Translations under genes and position numbers: made by a program | Notes under the pieces: generated by a model | The model's database searches: none | What the model was told of the DNA's origin: nothing | The model's input: the letters and a program-made list of their open reading frames with translations, nothing else | From: Flavobacterium salmonis | GTDB taxonomy: Bacteria; Bacteroidota; Bacteroidia; Flavobacteriales; Flavobacteriaceae | Direction: 5' to 3' | Length of the DNA: 64,000 bases | NCBI RefSeq assembly: GCF_903819435.1 | Contig: NZ_CAIJDP010000078.1 | Span: forward strand, 126,221-190,220 | Shown here: positions 8,344-18,219 of the stretch, in pieces | How the letters are laid out: every line of letters starts with the position of its first letter | Numbering within the stretch: position 1 is the first letter of the stretch

Positions 8344-10452
8344 ATGTCCAATAATCTCCTTGATACCCCAATCGAATACTTAAAAGGCGTTGGCCCAAGC
8401 CGTGGTCAGTTACTTCGTAAGGAATTAGGAATTCATAAATATGGAGATTTAGTTAATTTTTTTCCAAACAGATACATTGACAGGACACGTTATTACAAAA
8501 TAAATGAGCTTCAAAATACTGGCACTGAAGTTCAGATTATTGGAAAAATCATCAATATAAAAACGGTAGAATTTGCAAAAAACAAAAAACGCCTGGTAGC
8601 GACTTTTGTGGATGACACTGGACAAATTGAACTTAATTGGTTTCAGGGACACAAATGGATTAGAGAGAGTTTAAAACTAAATGAAGTGTGTGTTATTTTT
8701 GGAAAATGTTCTTTGTATGGAAGCCAGTTTAGCATGGCACATCCGGAAATTGAATTATTTGCTGAGCACGAAAAAAGCCTTCGTTCAGCTATGCAACCGG
8801 TTTATCCTTCAACGGAAACCTTGTCAAACCGAGGTATTTCAAACAGGACTATTAACAAACTGATGGAACAGCTTTTCATCGAAACGCAAGTTTTATTTAC
8901 TGAAACTTTTCCCTCTTACTTAATTGAAGAATTAAAATTAATTTCTAAAAAAGCAGCCTTATTCAATATCCATTTCCCTAAAAGTACAGATGCTTTGGCG
9001 AAAGCACAGTTTCGCTTAAAATTTGAGGAATTATTTTTCATCCAGTTACAATTAATAACCAAAAATCTAATTCGGAAGCACAAGATAAAAGGACATCCCT
9101 TTACAAAAGTTGGTACTTATTTTAATGAATTTTATCAAAATCATTTACCTTTTGAACTCACAAATGCACAAAAAAGAGTTGTAAAAGAAATTCGTTCCGA
9201 TATGGGCAGTAATGCTCAAATGAATAGACTTTTACAAGGAGATGTTGGTTCAGGAAAAACTATTGTTGCGTTTATGAGTATGCTTTTGGCAATTGATAAT
9301 GACTTTCAGGCCTGTTTGATGGCTCCTACTGAAATTCTTGCCAATCAGCATTTCATTGGTTTATCTGAATTAGCTAAAACATTAAACATTAATATTAAAA
9401 TACTAACCGGCTCAACTAAAACTTCAGCCAGAAAAATTATTCATGAAGAGCTTGAAAATGGCAGTTTACACATTTTAATTGGCACTCATGCTTTGCTGGA
9501 AGATAAGGTAAAATTTCACAATTTAGGATTAGCGGTTATTGATGAGCAGCATCGTTTTGGTGTTGAGCAACGATCAAAATTATGGAAGAAAAATGAAATT
9601 CCGCCACACGTTTTGGTTATGACTGCCACTCCTATTCCCCGAACTTTAGCGATGAGTCTGTATGGCGACTTAGACATCTCTGTAATTGATGAATTGCCTC
9701 CGGGAAGAAAACCAATCCAGACGGTTCATCGATTTGACAGTAACAGATTAAAAGTATGGAAATTTCTTCGTGACGAAATTGCAAAAGGAAGACAAATTTA
9801 TATCGTGTATCCACTGATTCAGGAATCAGAAAAAATGGATTACAAAGATCTGATGGATGGTTACGAAAGTATTTCACGCGATTTTCCGCTTCCTCAGTAT
9901 TCAATTTCTATTTTGCACGGTAAAATGAAGCCAGCCGATAAAGATGCCGAAATGAAACGCTTTTCTGAAGGAAAAACCAATATCATGGTAGCAACAACGG
10001 TAATAGAAGTTGGTGTAAATGTTCCAAATGCAAGTGTTATGATTATCGAAAGTGCCGAACGCTTTGGATTATCACAACTACACCAATTACGAGGGCGTGT
10101 AGGGCGTGGAGCCGAACAAAGTTATTGTATTTTGATGACAAGCCATAAATTAAGTTCCGATAGCAAAACCCGAATGGAAACTATGGTACAAACCAATGAT
10201 GGATTCGAAATTGCCGAAGTTGATCTTAAACTTCGTGGGCCGGGCGATTTAATGGGAACTCAGCAAAGCGGTGTATTAAATCTTCAAATTGCCGATATTG
10301 TTCGCGATCGCGATATTTTGTCATTGGCCAGAAATTATGCAATGAAAATTTTAAAAGAAGATGCTCCGTTACAAAAACCTGAACATGCTACTTTAAAAGC
10401 AGTTTTCATTGAACTTACAAAGAAAAAAAGCATCTGGAACTATATTAGTTGA
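8344..10452 (+). CDS. recG: ATP-dependent DNA helicase RecG
   Basis: This 702-residue monomeric helicase reverses stalled forks and processes branched DNA. An N-terminal wedge/OB domain (about 20-200, beginning TPIEYLKGVGPSRGQLL) is followed by superfamily-2 motor domains: Walker A GDVGSGKT (about 299), DEQH in VIDEQHRFGVEQR (about 400), TATPIPRTLAMSLYGDLD, and the RecG/Mfd C-terminal motif LRGRVGRG. Length is normal for the family. The 271 bases before it contain no clear promoter. It converges on the next gene with only 23 bases between stops and no hairpin terminator. Confidence 0.97.
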   Translation: MSNNLLDTPIEYLKGVGPSRGQLLRKELGIHKYGDLVNFFPNRYIDRTRYYKINELQNTGTEVQIIGKIINIKTVEFAKNKKRLVATFVDDTGQIELNWFQGHKWIRESLKLNEVCVIFGKCSLYGSQFSMAHPEIELFAEHEKSLRSAMQPVYPSTETLSNRGISNRTINKLMEQLFIETQVLFTETFPSYLIEELKLISKKAALFNIHFPKSTDALAKAQFRLKFEELFFIQLQLITKNLIRKHKIKGHPFTKVGTYFNEFYQNHLPFELTNAQKRVVKEIRSDMGSNAQMNRLLQGDVGSGKTIVAFMSMLLAIDNDFQACLMAPTEILANQHFIGLSELAKTLNINIKILTGSTKTSARKIIHEELENGSLHILIGTHALLEDKVKFHNLGLAVIDEQHRFGVEQRSKLWKKNEIPPHVLVMTATPIPRTLAMSLYGDLDISVIDELPPGRKPIQTVHRFDSNRLKVWKFLRDEIAKGRQIYIVYPLIQESEKMDYKDLMDGYESISRDFPLPQYSISILHGKMKPADKDAEMKRFSEGKTNIMVATTVIEVGVNVPNASVMIIESAERFGLSQLHQLRGRVGRGAEQSYCILMTSHKLSSDSKTRMETMVQTNDGFEIAEVDLKLRGPGDLMGTQQSGVLNLQIADIVRDRDILSLARNYAMKILKEDAPLQKPEHATLKAVFIELTKKKSIWNYIS

Positions 10453-10475
10453 TAATCCAGTATTATTAAAGTTGA

Positions 10476-12779
10476 TTAATTTATATAAGAATCCAAAAGC
10501 GGACAGTTGTATTTTTTAAAATTTGCCGTATTTGAATAAATTGAATAAAAATCCTCCAGCTCCTGCCCTGCTTCAAAAGGAACAACTTCCTGATCTGAAT
10601 AAACATGATCAGCATGATAACTATAATAATTACATTCGAAAATCATTAAGCTTACCATTGCCTTTTCATTATTATTTTTAGACATTTTCAAGGCCTTTTC
10701 ATAATATAGTTTTGCCATTGTCAAATTATAATAATTACCATTTTGGTATTTTTTTTCAACATCAGTATTATCTCCATAAATATAATCAATGTAGGATTCT
10801 CCGGAAGTCCAATCATAAGCAGTCATCATCCAGGAATTTCCCAGATAAGAAACGTTAAAATAGGCATGTGCTAATAGCAGATTACTGGCAGCTGTGTTTT
10901 GTTTCTTTAAGCGAATAAGTTTTGCTATAAATTCTGCTTTATTGAAACGATAATTAAATTTACGTTCTTCCGTTTTTTGAAGTATTTTAGGCACAAATGG
11001 ATTTTCATTCAGGTAATTCGTAAATGAATAATTCTTTTCCCAAAAATCTTTCGGCATTCCGGAAAAAGTTTCGTAAGCTAATTCCAAATTATTATTTCTA
11101 AAAGCAAGGGTTCCTTTTAAATCTTTATAATAGTTAATATTAGGTGATATCGTCCCTGAACAAATGTATTTCTCAAAAGGCGTTTTATTTTCCTTTTGTT
11201 GTAAAGTAATCAGCTTATCGATATCTTCAACTGTCGCATGGCGATCAAAATAACCAATATAGGTATAGAAATAAGGAATGTTATATCTCGAATATTCACC
11301 TTCATTTTTAATATCAGATTTCATAAATAATAAACCCGCAATTACTCTGTTTCCTTGCCTGAAAAATTCATTACTGGCAATTCTATATAAACTATACAGA
11401 TTTTTAAATAAGCCTTTATCACTTTCTATCAGATTTTCTACAGCATTAAAATTCTCAAAAAGCTGGTTCTGAACTTTTTCATTATTAAGGTCATTCTGTT
11501 TTAGTGCAATTAAAGCCAGCTGAATATTCTTTTGCATTTGTATTGTAGCATTAGCTCTATCAGAAATCATATTGGTATATTTCTTCCCTAAATCAACTTC
11601 GTCATCAATAAAACACAGTTGTGCTATTGCAGTTGTGATATAATCCTTTTGCTCTCCGGATGTATTATCCAGAATACTAATCAAAAAATCTTTCAATTCT
11701 CTTAAATATAAAATATCCTTACTGTAATTTTCTTGTTTTGCTTTGGCAAAATCTTCATACCATATTTCACCATTTAACACTACAGAAGGGCTGCCATTGG
11801 TAAATTGTGGTGTAAAAATCCAATCTTCTAGTTTATTGATTTCCCTCCCAATTAAAAAACTCAAATACAAACTATTGGGGCTTAATGCATGAACTTCTTT
11901 TATAGCTTTTAAATCCGGGGCCGGGTTTCGCAAACTTTCAATAGCCAGAATCACACTTCTTTCTTCATCACTTTTAGCTAAGACTAAAGTTTCTGTGGTC
12001 AGTTTCCAATTATAATGTTGTAAAACAGCAAATGATTTTTCTTCACAAGCTGCAAAAACCTTACTCAGTAAATAGTTTTGCAAAGTCAAATCATCAATAC
12101 ATAAAGCTTTATAATATAATGCCCAGGGTGCTAATATTGTTTTTTTATTTTCAGCAAAAAAGGTATCGTACAAACGGATTACCTCTTTTGGTTCCTGAGC
12201 GTAAAAACTATATCGTAAAATTAAAAAAGCATAACGCTGTTTTAAAAAAGCATCTTTGGAGGAAGCAATTTTTTGTTCGAAATTCTCTAAATCAGAAGAT
12301 TTTTTTCCATTACTGTCATAATCAATATTATCCCAGGATTCCCATTTTTCAACTGGACTACTATCATATTCCATTTTTTTTGCGAATAAAATATAATCTA
12401 AAAAAGCTTTATTTTGGGGCATCAATAAAGTTTCAATAAAAGTATTCCTTGCAAATACATCTTTTAAAGCCTTGTTCTCATATGCATTTTGAAAAACTTC
12501 TGCATCTGTCTGATACAAAACAAAATAGACATCATTTTTATTTATCTGATTACCTAGTTTTTTCTTCCACTCTAAACAATTCAATTCCTGATCTGCATTA
12601 GAAATTGTGTTGGTAGAATAATAAGAATCAGCAGAATAATAAAAAGGAGTCAATTTAAAAAAACCTTCACGTTGCGCTTTAAACAATGCCAATCTGCTTG
12701 TCTCAGGTGAAACACTCCATCCACAAGCAAAAGAAACCTGAAAACTTAATACTAAAATTAAAATTCTAAAAACGCGCAT
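10476..12779 (-). CDS. Large exported protein of unknown function, helical-repeat type
   Basis: This is a 767-residue protein. I start it at 12779 (MRVFRILILVLSFQVSFACGW), since the codons upstream do not look like a signal and this ATG overlaps the preceding gene by 14 bases, as in translationally coupled pairs. The mature protein begins at or near Cys and could be a lipoprotein, though the SFAC box is poor. The body is rich in helix-turn-helix units of TPR-like spacing (for example KNNNLELAYETFSGMPKDFW-like blocks and MAKLYYEKALKMSKNNNEK). The start resembles other large unassigned Bacteroidota proteins with Cys-Gly near the N-terminus. Its partner is the lipoprotein gene just upstream. No function can be named. 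Confidence 0.75.
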   Translation of the reverse strand: MRVFRILILVLSFQVSFACGWSVSPETSRLALFKAQREGFFKLTPFYYSADSYYSTNTISNADQELNCLEWKKKLGNQINKNDVYFVLYQTDAEVFQNAYENKALKDVFARNTFIETLLMPQNKAFLDYILFAKKMEYDSSPVEKWESWDNIDYDSNGKKSSDLENFEQKIASSKDAFLKQRYAFLILRYSFYAQEPKEVIRLYDTFFAENKKTILAPWALYYKALCIDDLTLQNYLLSKVFAACEEKSFAVLQHYNWKLTTETLVLAKSDEERSVILAIESLRNPAPDLKAIKEVHALSPNSLYLSFLIGREINKLEDWIFTPQFTNGSPSVVLNGEIWYEDFAKAKQENYSKDILYLRELKDFLISILDNTSGEQKDYITTAIAQLCFIDDEVDLGKKYTNMISDRANATIQMQKNIQLALIALKQNDLNNEKVQNQLFENFNAVENLIESDKGLFKNLYSLYRIASNEFFRQGNRVIAGLLFMKSDIKNEGEYSRYNIPYFYTYIGYFDRHATVEDIDKLITLQQKENKTPFEKYICSGTISPNINYYKDLKGTLAFRNNNLELAYETFSGMPKDFWEKNYSFTNYLNENPFVPKILQKTEERKFNYRFNKAEFIAKLIRLKKQNTAASNLLLAHAYFNVSYLGNSWMMTAYDWTSGESYIDYIYGDNTDVEKKYQNGNYYNLTMAKLYYEKALKMSKNNNEKAMVSLMIFECNYYSYHADHVYSDQEVVPFEAGQELEDFYSIYSNTANFKKYNCPLLDSYIN

Positions 12780-13902
12780 AGTAATTAGATATTTCTTGAG
12801 TTCCATAATCATTTATGTATTTTTTATCGAATGAAAAAAAAGTTATCCGGGTTTGTCCATCAATCTGAATCTTATCTTTAATGACAGAAATCATTTTGTC
12901 CAATTCATCATTTGAAATCTTTTCAATTCTGATTTCATCTCCATTTCGTAAATAAGTTTGCCCAACCAACACATCGTCCTGAAGTATAAATTTATTCGAT
13001 GAAGATTTTTTTAATTTAATTGTGTCATTCAATAATTGATCATAATCGGATAAAATGCCTTTAAAAGCATTACCTCTGAAAAGCACAGCCCAACTGTAAA
13101 GCGGTAAAGCTATATCTAACCTGAGTTTGTATTGGTTGTGAGTCATATATTGCTCGAGCTCAGCACTTGTACCAATAGAATTTTCTGTTTTAAAATCATC
13201 CGGTTTTGCCAAATTATAACACATTAATAAACCTTTATCAACCGGTGGTATGCCTGATTTTTCAGCATACTTATACTGCCAAAGCCGAATTGTAGCAGCA
13301 ATTTTAGAAGTTGGAAATCCTTTTTTTATTTTTTGAAGTAAATAGAAATAATTTTCTTTTGATTTTTCTGACCAGTCACAATCTATCAAAATTTCTTTAA
13401 AATTAACTTTCAGTTTTGATAGCTCAGCAGATTTTACAGAATCATAATTCAGTGTTTTAAAATCTTTCTTTTTATGATAATTTTCCGGATAAACAATTTT
13501 ATATGCGATTGATTCAGCCTTGGTTTGATTCATTTTATTACCAACTTGCAGAACTCGCCTGAATATCTGGATTGCAAGACTATCCAGTTGTTTCCTGTCA
13601 GATTGGATAACGACTTCATTTGTTATAAAAACACTTGGTGTAATATCCAGATTACTCTCATTCAGTCTAATATCATTAATCGTCGCAACAGGTAAAGGTT
13701 CTTTTGAATATGGATTCCACTCAACATCAAAAAAACGAACATACATGTGTTTTACATTCAAATCTTTTATCAAAGAATCATCTTCTTTGTCGAAAGACAA
13801 ATCGGTTTTCCAATAACAAAATGATCTGATAACTTCGTGTTCTTTCTTACAACTTCCTGAACATAACACCACAAAAAGTAAAACAAAAATAATATTCTTC
13901 AT
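12766..13902 (-). CDS. Lipoprotein, possibly TIM-barrel/glycosidase-like, unknown function
   Basis: This 378-residue protein has a clear lipoprotein signal (MKNIIFVLLFVVLCSGSC, Cys18). The body shows segments spaced like a (beta/alpha)8 barrel: KHMYVRFFDVEWNP, LDITPSVFITNEV, ILIDCDWSEKSKENYFYLLQ, SKIAATIRLWQYKY, GLLMCYNLAKPDD and LDIALPLYSWAVLF. Acidic residues sit at strand ends, as in glycoside hydrolases, but I cannot name a family or confirm catalytic residues. It overlaps the following 767-residue gene by 14 bases, so the two are very likely co-expressed. Confidence 0.7.
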   Translation of the reverse strand: MKNIIFVLLFVVLCSGSCKKEHEVIRSFCYWKTDLSFDKEDDSLIKDLNVKHMYVRFFDVEWNPYSKEPLPVATINDIRLNESNLDITPSVFITNEVVIQSDRKQLDSLAIQIFRRVLQVGNKMNQTKAESIAYKIVYPENYHKKKDFKTLNYDSVKSAELSKLKVNFKEILIDCDWSEKSKENYFYLLQKIKKGFPTSKIAATIRLWQYKYAEKSGIPPVDKGLLMCYNLAKPDDFKTENSIGTSAELEQYMTHNQYKLRLDIALPLYSWAVLFRGNAFKGILSDYDQLLNDTIKLKKSSSNKFILQDDVLVGQTYLRNGDEIRIEKISNDELDKMISVIKDKIQIDGQTRITFFSFDKKYINDYGTQEISNYYARF

Positions 13903-13992
13903 ATGATTAATCGGCTAAAAACGCTGATCAAAATTAACACTAATATTTGTAAGGATATCGATTATTTATAAACAACTTCTAATTTCGATTAT

Positions 13993-14000
13993 TACCTTTG
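13993..14000 (+). promoter_or_regulatory. -7 box (TACCTTTG) for prmA
   Basis: An exact TAnnTTTG box lies 15 bases before the prmA ATG. It argues against the longer in-frame TTG start at 13998. Confidence 0.6.
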
Positions 14001-14015
14001 CAAAAAAAATTATTT

Positions 14016-14849
14016 ATGTCAAATATATATTTAGGATATCATTTTACAATAGAGCCTAAGGAATTAGGATCAGAAATTTTAATAGCTGAATTAGGCGAAA
14101 AAGCATTCGAAAGTTTTACAGAAACAGAGAATGGAATATCAGCTTTTGTAAAAAAAGATTTATGGGATGAGAATATTTTAGATGACATTTATATTTTAAA
14201 ATCTGAAGAGTTTAAAATCGAATATACTGTTGAAGAAATTGATCAGATTAACTGGAATGAAGAATGGGAAAAGAATTTTGAAGCAATCGATGTTGATGGA
14301 AAATGTCATGTTCGTGCTCCTTTTCATCAGAAAACCGATGCAGAATTTGATATTGTAATTGAACCAAAAATGAGTTTTGGAACAGGTCATCATGAAACAA
14401 CACATATGATGATTCAGCATTTACTTGAAATTGATGTTGAAGGTTTAAAAACATTAGACATGGGTTGCGGAACAGCGATCTTAGCTATTTTGGCTGAAAT
14501 GAAAGGTGCTCAGCCAATTGATGCCATTGATATTGATAACTGGTGTTATTTGAATTCGATAGAGAATGCAGAACGCAATAATTGCACTCACATCACCGTT
14601 TACGAAGGTGATGCAGCTTTATTAAAAGGCAAAAAATATGATTTAATAATAGCAAACATCAATCGAAACATTTTGTTAAACGATATGCAGTTTTATGTTG
14701 ACTGCCTTAACCCCAAAGGCATTATACTTTTGAGCGGTTTTTATGAAGAAGATATTCCTTTTATTGATTCTTCTTGTACCGAAAAGGGTTTAACATATGT
14801 AAAAAAGTTTCAAAAAAACAACTGGGTTTCATTAAAATACGTAAATTAA
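14016..14849 (+). CDS. prmA: Ribosomal protein L11 methyltransferase
   Basis: This 277-residue SAM-dependent enzyme trimethylates ribosomal protein L11. The N-terminal L11-recognition domain (MSNIYLGYHFTIEPKELGSE) is followed by the class I methyltransferase fold: PKMSFGTGHHETTHMM, motif I LDMGCGTAILAI (about 146-157), DAIDIDNW, and the motif IV region LIIANINRNIL, where N replaces the first Asp of NPPY-type motifs as usual in PrmA. The start at 14016 is set by the -7 box just upstream. clpS follows 35 bases later. Confidence 0.95.
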   Translation: MSNIYLGYHFTIEPKELGSEILIAELGEKAFESFTETENGISAFVKKDLWDENILDDIYILKSEEFKIEYTVEEIDQINWNEEWEKNFEAIDVDGKCHVRAPFHQKTDAEFDIVIEPKMSFGTGHHETTHMMIQHLLEIDVEGLKTLDMGCGTAILAILAEMKGAQPIDAIDIDNWCYLNSIENAERNNCTHITVYEGDAALLKGKKYDLIIANINRNILLNDMQFYVDCLNPKGIILLSGFYEEDIPFIDSSCTEKGLTYVKKFQKNNWVSLKYVN

Positions 14850-14884
14850 TTAATCGAAATTACTAAAGTACAAAACGTAAAAAT

Positions 14885-15160
14885 ATGAGTACTAAAGAAA
14901 AAGTAAGAGAAAAAAATCGCGAAAAAGAAGCCATAGGTTTCAATAACGAAATTATTGTTTATAATGATGATGTAAACACTTTTGATCATGTGATTGAGAC
15001 TTTAATGCGTGTTTGCAGCCATACAGCCGAACAAGCTGAACAATGTTCACTGATTGTACATTATAATGGAAAATGTACCGTAAAAACAGGACCTATCGAT
15101 AAATTAAAACCACAATGTACACAGCTTTTGGAAGCTGGACTTAGTGCCGAAATTGTTTAA
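14885..15160 (+). CDS. clpS: ATP-dependent Clp protease adaptor ClpS
   Basis: This 91-residue adaptor delivers N-degron substrates to the ClpAP/ClpCP machine. The flexible charged N-terminus (STKEKVREKNREKEA) precedes the folded core with the signature EIIVYNDDVNTFDHVIETL. The helix ending in CSLIVHYNGKCTVKTGP replaces the usual HxxG stretch, while retaining the His and Gly of the substrate pocket. It is probably co-transcribed with prmA, and a terminator follows. Confidence 0.95.
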   Translation: MSTKEKVREKNREKEAIGFNNEIIVYNDDVNTFDHVIETLMRVCSHTAEQAEQCSLIVHYNGKCTVKTGPIDKLKPQCTQLLEAGLSAEIV

Positions 15161-15177
15161 AATGAAATAATATAAAA

Positions 15178-15220
15178 AACATTCTACCACATTCACAGAA
15201 TTCAGGGTAGAGTGTTTTTT
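15178..15220 (+). terminator. Terminator after clpS
   Basis: Arms ACATTCTACC and GGTAGAGTGT pair with one G-U around a 13-base loop, followed by nine Ts. Confidence 0.8.
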
Positions 15221-15361
15221 TTTATTCATAATTTTATGGCATAATATCTGATCATAACTGATGTCACAAATTGATTTTAAAAATCAAAATTAAGAATAGA
15301 TTAATTTCAATAAAATCTAAAATTTAGTTTTAATTCATAAATCTCTGGTGAAAAAATCTTT

Positions 15362-15369
15362 TACATTTG
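15362..15369 (+). promoter_or_regulatory. -7 box (TACATTTG) for the small lipoprotein gene
   Basis: An exact TAnnTTTG lies 21 bases before the ATG at 15391. Confidence 0.6.
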
Positions 15370-15390
15370 TATTAAAATAATATTAAGTCC

Positions 15391-15843
15391 ATGAAAAAAA
15401 TACCCATTCTTATTGTTTTATTAATTGCCGTTACTTCATGCGTAAGTACTAAATCGACATTAAAAAATGTAGATGATAACGCTCCCGATTTAGTTTTAAG
15501 CAAAAATAATACGTTTGTCATTAAAGAATTCAGCAAAGACAAAAAGTATGGCTATAACCCGGACTATCCTATTAATATTTTCTACAGAAACACTAAAGAT
15601 GAGACGCTGAATGAGATTCGTTTTTTAAACGCTTTAGCAGGTCCAAACGGCGAAAAAATAACATATACAAGGTTAGAGACCTGTTGCCCGTTTCCAACCA
15701 AACGAAGTGATATGGGAGCTGGATTTTTAAATGTCTACGAGTTAAAGTGGGAAGGACAGAAAAAACCAATTACACTATATCTGAATATTTATGAAAAAGG
15801 TATTTTGATGGTTCCAATGGGATTGAGCCTGAAAAAAGAGTAA
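15391..15843 (+). CDS. Small lipoprotein of unknown function
   Basis: This 150-residue protein has a lipoprotein signal (MKKIPILIVLLIAVTSCVST, Cys17). The mature part is beta-rich, with DYPINIFYRNTKDETLNEIRFL, the cysteine pair ETCCPFPTK, and YELKWEGQKKPITLYLNIYEKG. I recall close Flavobacterium relatives carrying the database name 2-dehydro-3-deoxyphosphooctonate aldolase. Nothing in the sequence resembles an aldolase, so I do not adopt that name. It is monocistronic, with its own promoter and a terminator. Confidence 0.75.
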   Translation: MKKIPILIVLLIAVTSCVSTKSTLKNVDDNAPDLVLSKNNTFVIKEFSKDKKYGYNPDYPINIFYRNTKDETLNEIRFLNALAGPNGEKITYTRLETCCPFPTKRSDMGAGFLNVYELKWEGQKKPITLYLNIYEKGILMVPMGLSLKKE

Positions 15844-15884
15844 TACAACTTAATTTTAAAGATGTAAAATTATTTGATTGAAAG

Positions 15885-15925
15885 AAAAAAGCCAAATCTT
15901 TAAAAATTAAGATTTGGCTTTTTTA
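15885..15925. terminator. Bidirectional terminator between the lipoprotein gene and acs
   Basis: The stem GCCAAATCTT/AAGATTTGGC has flanking A and T runs, which extends it to about 16 bp. It sits between convergent genes. Confidence 0.9.
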
Positions 15926-15939
15926 GTTTTTATAATGTA

Positions 15940-17850
15940 TTACGAAATTCTTTCATTCATAATATCTTCAACAACTTCCGGATTTAACAAAGTAGAGGTA
16001 TCTCCAAAATTAGAAAAATCCCCTTCAGCTATTTTTCGTAAAATTCTACGCATAATTTTACCTGAACGAGTTTTTGGCAATCCTGATACAAACTGTATTT
16101 TATCTAATTTAGCAATTGGACCAATATGATCAGCAATATATTGATTAATCTCCTTCGCTAAATTTTCTTTGTTTCTAACTTCACCTGTTTCTTTTAAAAT
16201 TACATAACCATATAAGGCATTGCCTTTTATTTCATGAGGAAAGCCTACAATTGCAGATTCAGCAACTGCCGGATGCTCATTTATGGCATCTTCAATAGGT
16301 GCCGTTCCTAAATTATGCCCTGACACAATTACAACATCGTCTACTCTACCTGTAATTCTATAGTATCCAACTTCGTCTCTTAAAGCACCGTCACCTGTAA
16401 AATATTTACCCGGAAAAGCTGAGAAATATGTTTTTTTATAACGGTCGTGATCATTCCAGATTGTTCTGGCTATACCAGGCCATGGAAACTTAATACATAA
16501 ACTACCTACTACCTGATTACCTTCAATTTCATTACGCTTATCATCCATTAAAACCGGTTGAATACCTGGCAATGGCAAAGTTGCATAAGTTGGTTTGGTT
16601 GGTGTTACAAAAGCAATTGGCGAAATCATAATTCCACCTGTTTCTGTTTGCCACCATGTATCAACAACAGGACATCTTTTATCTCCAACGTGGTCATTAA
16701 ACCAGTGCCAAGCTTCTTCATTAATTGGTTCTCCAACAGAACCGATAACTTTAAGTGATTTTAAAGGATATTTCTGGATATAATCTAAACTTTCCTTAGC
16801 TAATGAACGAATTGCAGTTGGTGCTGTATAAAACTGCGTGATTTTATGTTTTTCGATAATATCCCAAAAACGACTAAAGTCAGGATAAGATGGAACTCCT
16901 TCAAATATTACGGTTGTACCTCCATTCAATAATGGTCCATATAATATATAAGAATGTCCGGTAATCCAGCCGATATCTGCAGTACACCAGAAAATATCAT
17001 TTTCTTCATAACTAAAAACATTCTTAAAAGTATAAGCTGTATAAACCATATATCCAGCTGTGGTATGAACCATTCCTTTTGGTTTTCCTGTAGAACCTGA
17101 TGTATATAAAATAAATAATGGATCTTCTGCATCCATTATTTCTGCTACATTATAATCAAGAGCAGCATCTAATAATGGTTGTAACCAAATATCTCTGCCT
17201 TCCTGCATTTTTATTTCAGTTTCTGTTCTTTTCACAACCAAAACTTTAGAAACTGACGGACAGCTTTCTAATGCTTCATCAACAATGCCTTTAAGATCGA
17301 TTGTTTTATTTCCTCTGTAACCTCCGTCAGAAGTGATTACCATTTTACATTCACAATCATTGATTCTTGCAGAAACTGCTGAAGCAGAAAATCCGGCAAA
17401 AATAACCGAATGTATAGCACCTATTCTTGCACAAGCCAACACAGCTACGGCAAGTTCAGGAATCATTGGTAAATAAATACAAACTCTGTCTCCTTTTGCT
17501 ACTCCTTGCTCACGCAATACATTTGCCATTTTGGAAACCCTTTCATATAGTTCATTATATGTAATATGTATTGCATTCTCAGAAGGATTATTTGGTTCAA
17601 AAATAATTGCCGTTTTTTCTCCTCTTTTACTTAAATGTCTGTCAATACAATTTTTTGTAATATTAACTTTGGCCTCAGTAAACCATTTTACCTCTGCATC
17701 AGCCATGTTAAAATCAACAACTTTTTCCCATTGCTGGTACCAAGTAAAATTTTCCTCTGCAATTTTACCCCAAAATTTTCTTGGCTCTCTTATTGACTTA
17801 TTGTAATGTTTAAAATATTGTTCTAAATTTTCTATTTTATAATAACTCAT
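15940..17850 (-). CDS. acs: Acetyl-CoA synthetase, AMP-forming
   Basis: This 636-residue cytoplasmic enzyme converts acetate, ATP and CoA to acetyl-CoA through acetyl-AMP. The adenylate-forming signature LYTSGSTGKPKG is at about 262-273, with the Acs-type WCTADIGWITGHSY and VVDTWWQTETGG. The hinge and C-domain show YFTGDGALRDEVGYY and the catalytic, acetylation-sensitive lysine in PKTRSGKIMRR (about residue 605). The usual SGHRLGTAEIE reads SGHNLGTAPIE, an Arg-to-Asn difference near the CoA-binding side that I note without interpretation. It starts at ATG 17850 and is monocistronic. No TAnnTTTG box was found upstream. Confidence 0.95.
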   Translation of the reverse strand: MSYYKIENLEQYFKHYNKSIREPRKFWGKIAEENFTWYQQWEKVVDFNMADAEVKWFTEAKVNITKNCIDRHLSKRGEKTAIIFEPNNPSENAIHITYNELYERVSKMANVLREQGVAKGDRVCIYLPMIPELAVAVLACARIGAIHSVIFAGFSASAVSARINDCECKMVITSDGGYRGNKTIDLKGIVDEALESCPSVSKVLVVKRTETEIKMQEGRDIWLQPLLDAALDYNVAEIMDAEDPLFILYTSGSTGKPKGMVHTTAGYMVYTAYTFKNVFSYEENDIFWCTADIGWITGHSYILYGPLLNGGTTVIFEGVPSYPDFSRFWDIIEKHKITQFYTAPTAIRSLAKESLDYIQKYPLKSLKVIGSVGEPINEEAWHWFNDHVGDKRCPVVDTWWQTETGGIMISPIAFVTPTKPTYATLPLPGIQPVLMDDKRNEIEGNQVVGSLCIKFPWPGIARTIWNDHDRYKKTYFSAFPGKYFTGDGALRDEVGYYRITGRVDDVVIVSGHNLGTAPIEDAINEHPAVAESAIVGFPHEIKGNALYGYVILKETGEVRNKENLAKEINQYIADHIGPIAKLDKIQFVSGLPKTRSGKIMRRILRKIAEGDFSNFGDTSTLLNPEVVEDIMNERIS

Positions 17851-18006
17851 AGTTGTTGTAATTTTTTTATAAATGTATTAAATAACAATGTATTCTTAAA
17901 ATTATTTAATTTATAAATTTTATCAAAAAAATACTGATCACTAAAAAAAACATTAATTTTATTGTGTTTTCCCTAAATTTTAAACTTTTAATCAAATATT
18001 AACAAT

Positions 18007-18045
18007 AAAAAAAGGCATGATATTTCTAAATACCATGCCTTTTTA
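18007..18045 (-). terminator. Probable terminator of the ilvDBNC operon
   Basis: The stem AAAGGCATG/CATGCCTTT has a 14-base interior and A/T runs on both sides. The nearest gene reading into it is ilvC on the minus strand, whose stop is about 290 bases away, which implies a long 3' UTR. Confidence 0.65.
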
Positions 18046-18185
18046 ATTCTAACAATTTCAATAACAATTAATTTTACCAGATCTTACTATTTTCTTTTTA
18101 CTTTGAAAATAAAAGCAACATTAATCATAACAGAAACTTCTACAGTATATCTATTACAAAATATACCGAAATAATTAGGGATTAC

Positions 18186-18219
18186 TTCACTTAACCTGAA
18201 TAATTCAAAGTTAAGTGAA
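18186..18219. repeat. 10-bp perfect inverted repeat in the ilvC 3' region
   Basis: TTCACTTAAC and GTTAAGTGAA are separated by 14 bases. No U-run follows on either strand, so it is not a standard terminator. It may stabilise the ilv mRNA 3' end. Confidence 0.5.

Noticed and set aside
12032..12439. Open frame of 135 codons on the plus strand
   Set aside because: It lies wholly inside the 767-residue gene on the other strand and its translation (repeated FF, KK and Y runs) looks like antisense of AT-rich coding DNA.
15391..15843. Naming the small lipoprotein an octulosonate-pathway aldolase, as databases may
   Set aside because: It has a lipoprotein signal and no aldolase motifs; the name appears to be a propagated error.
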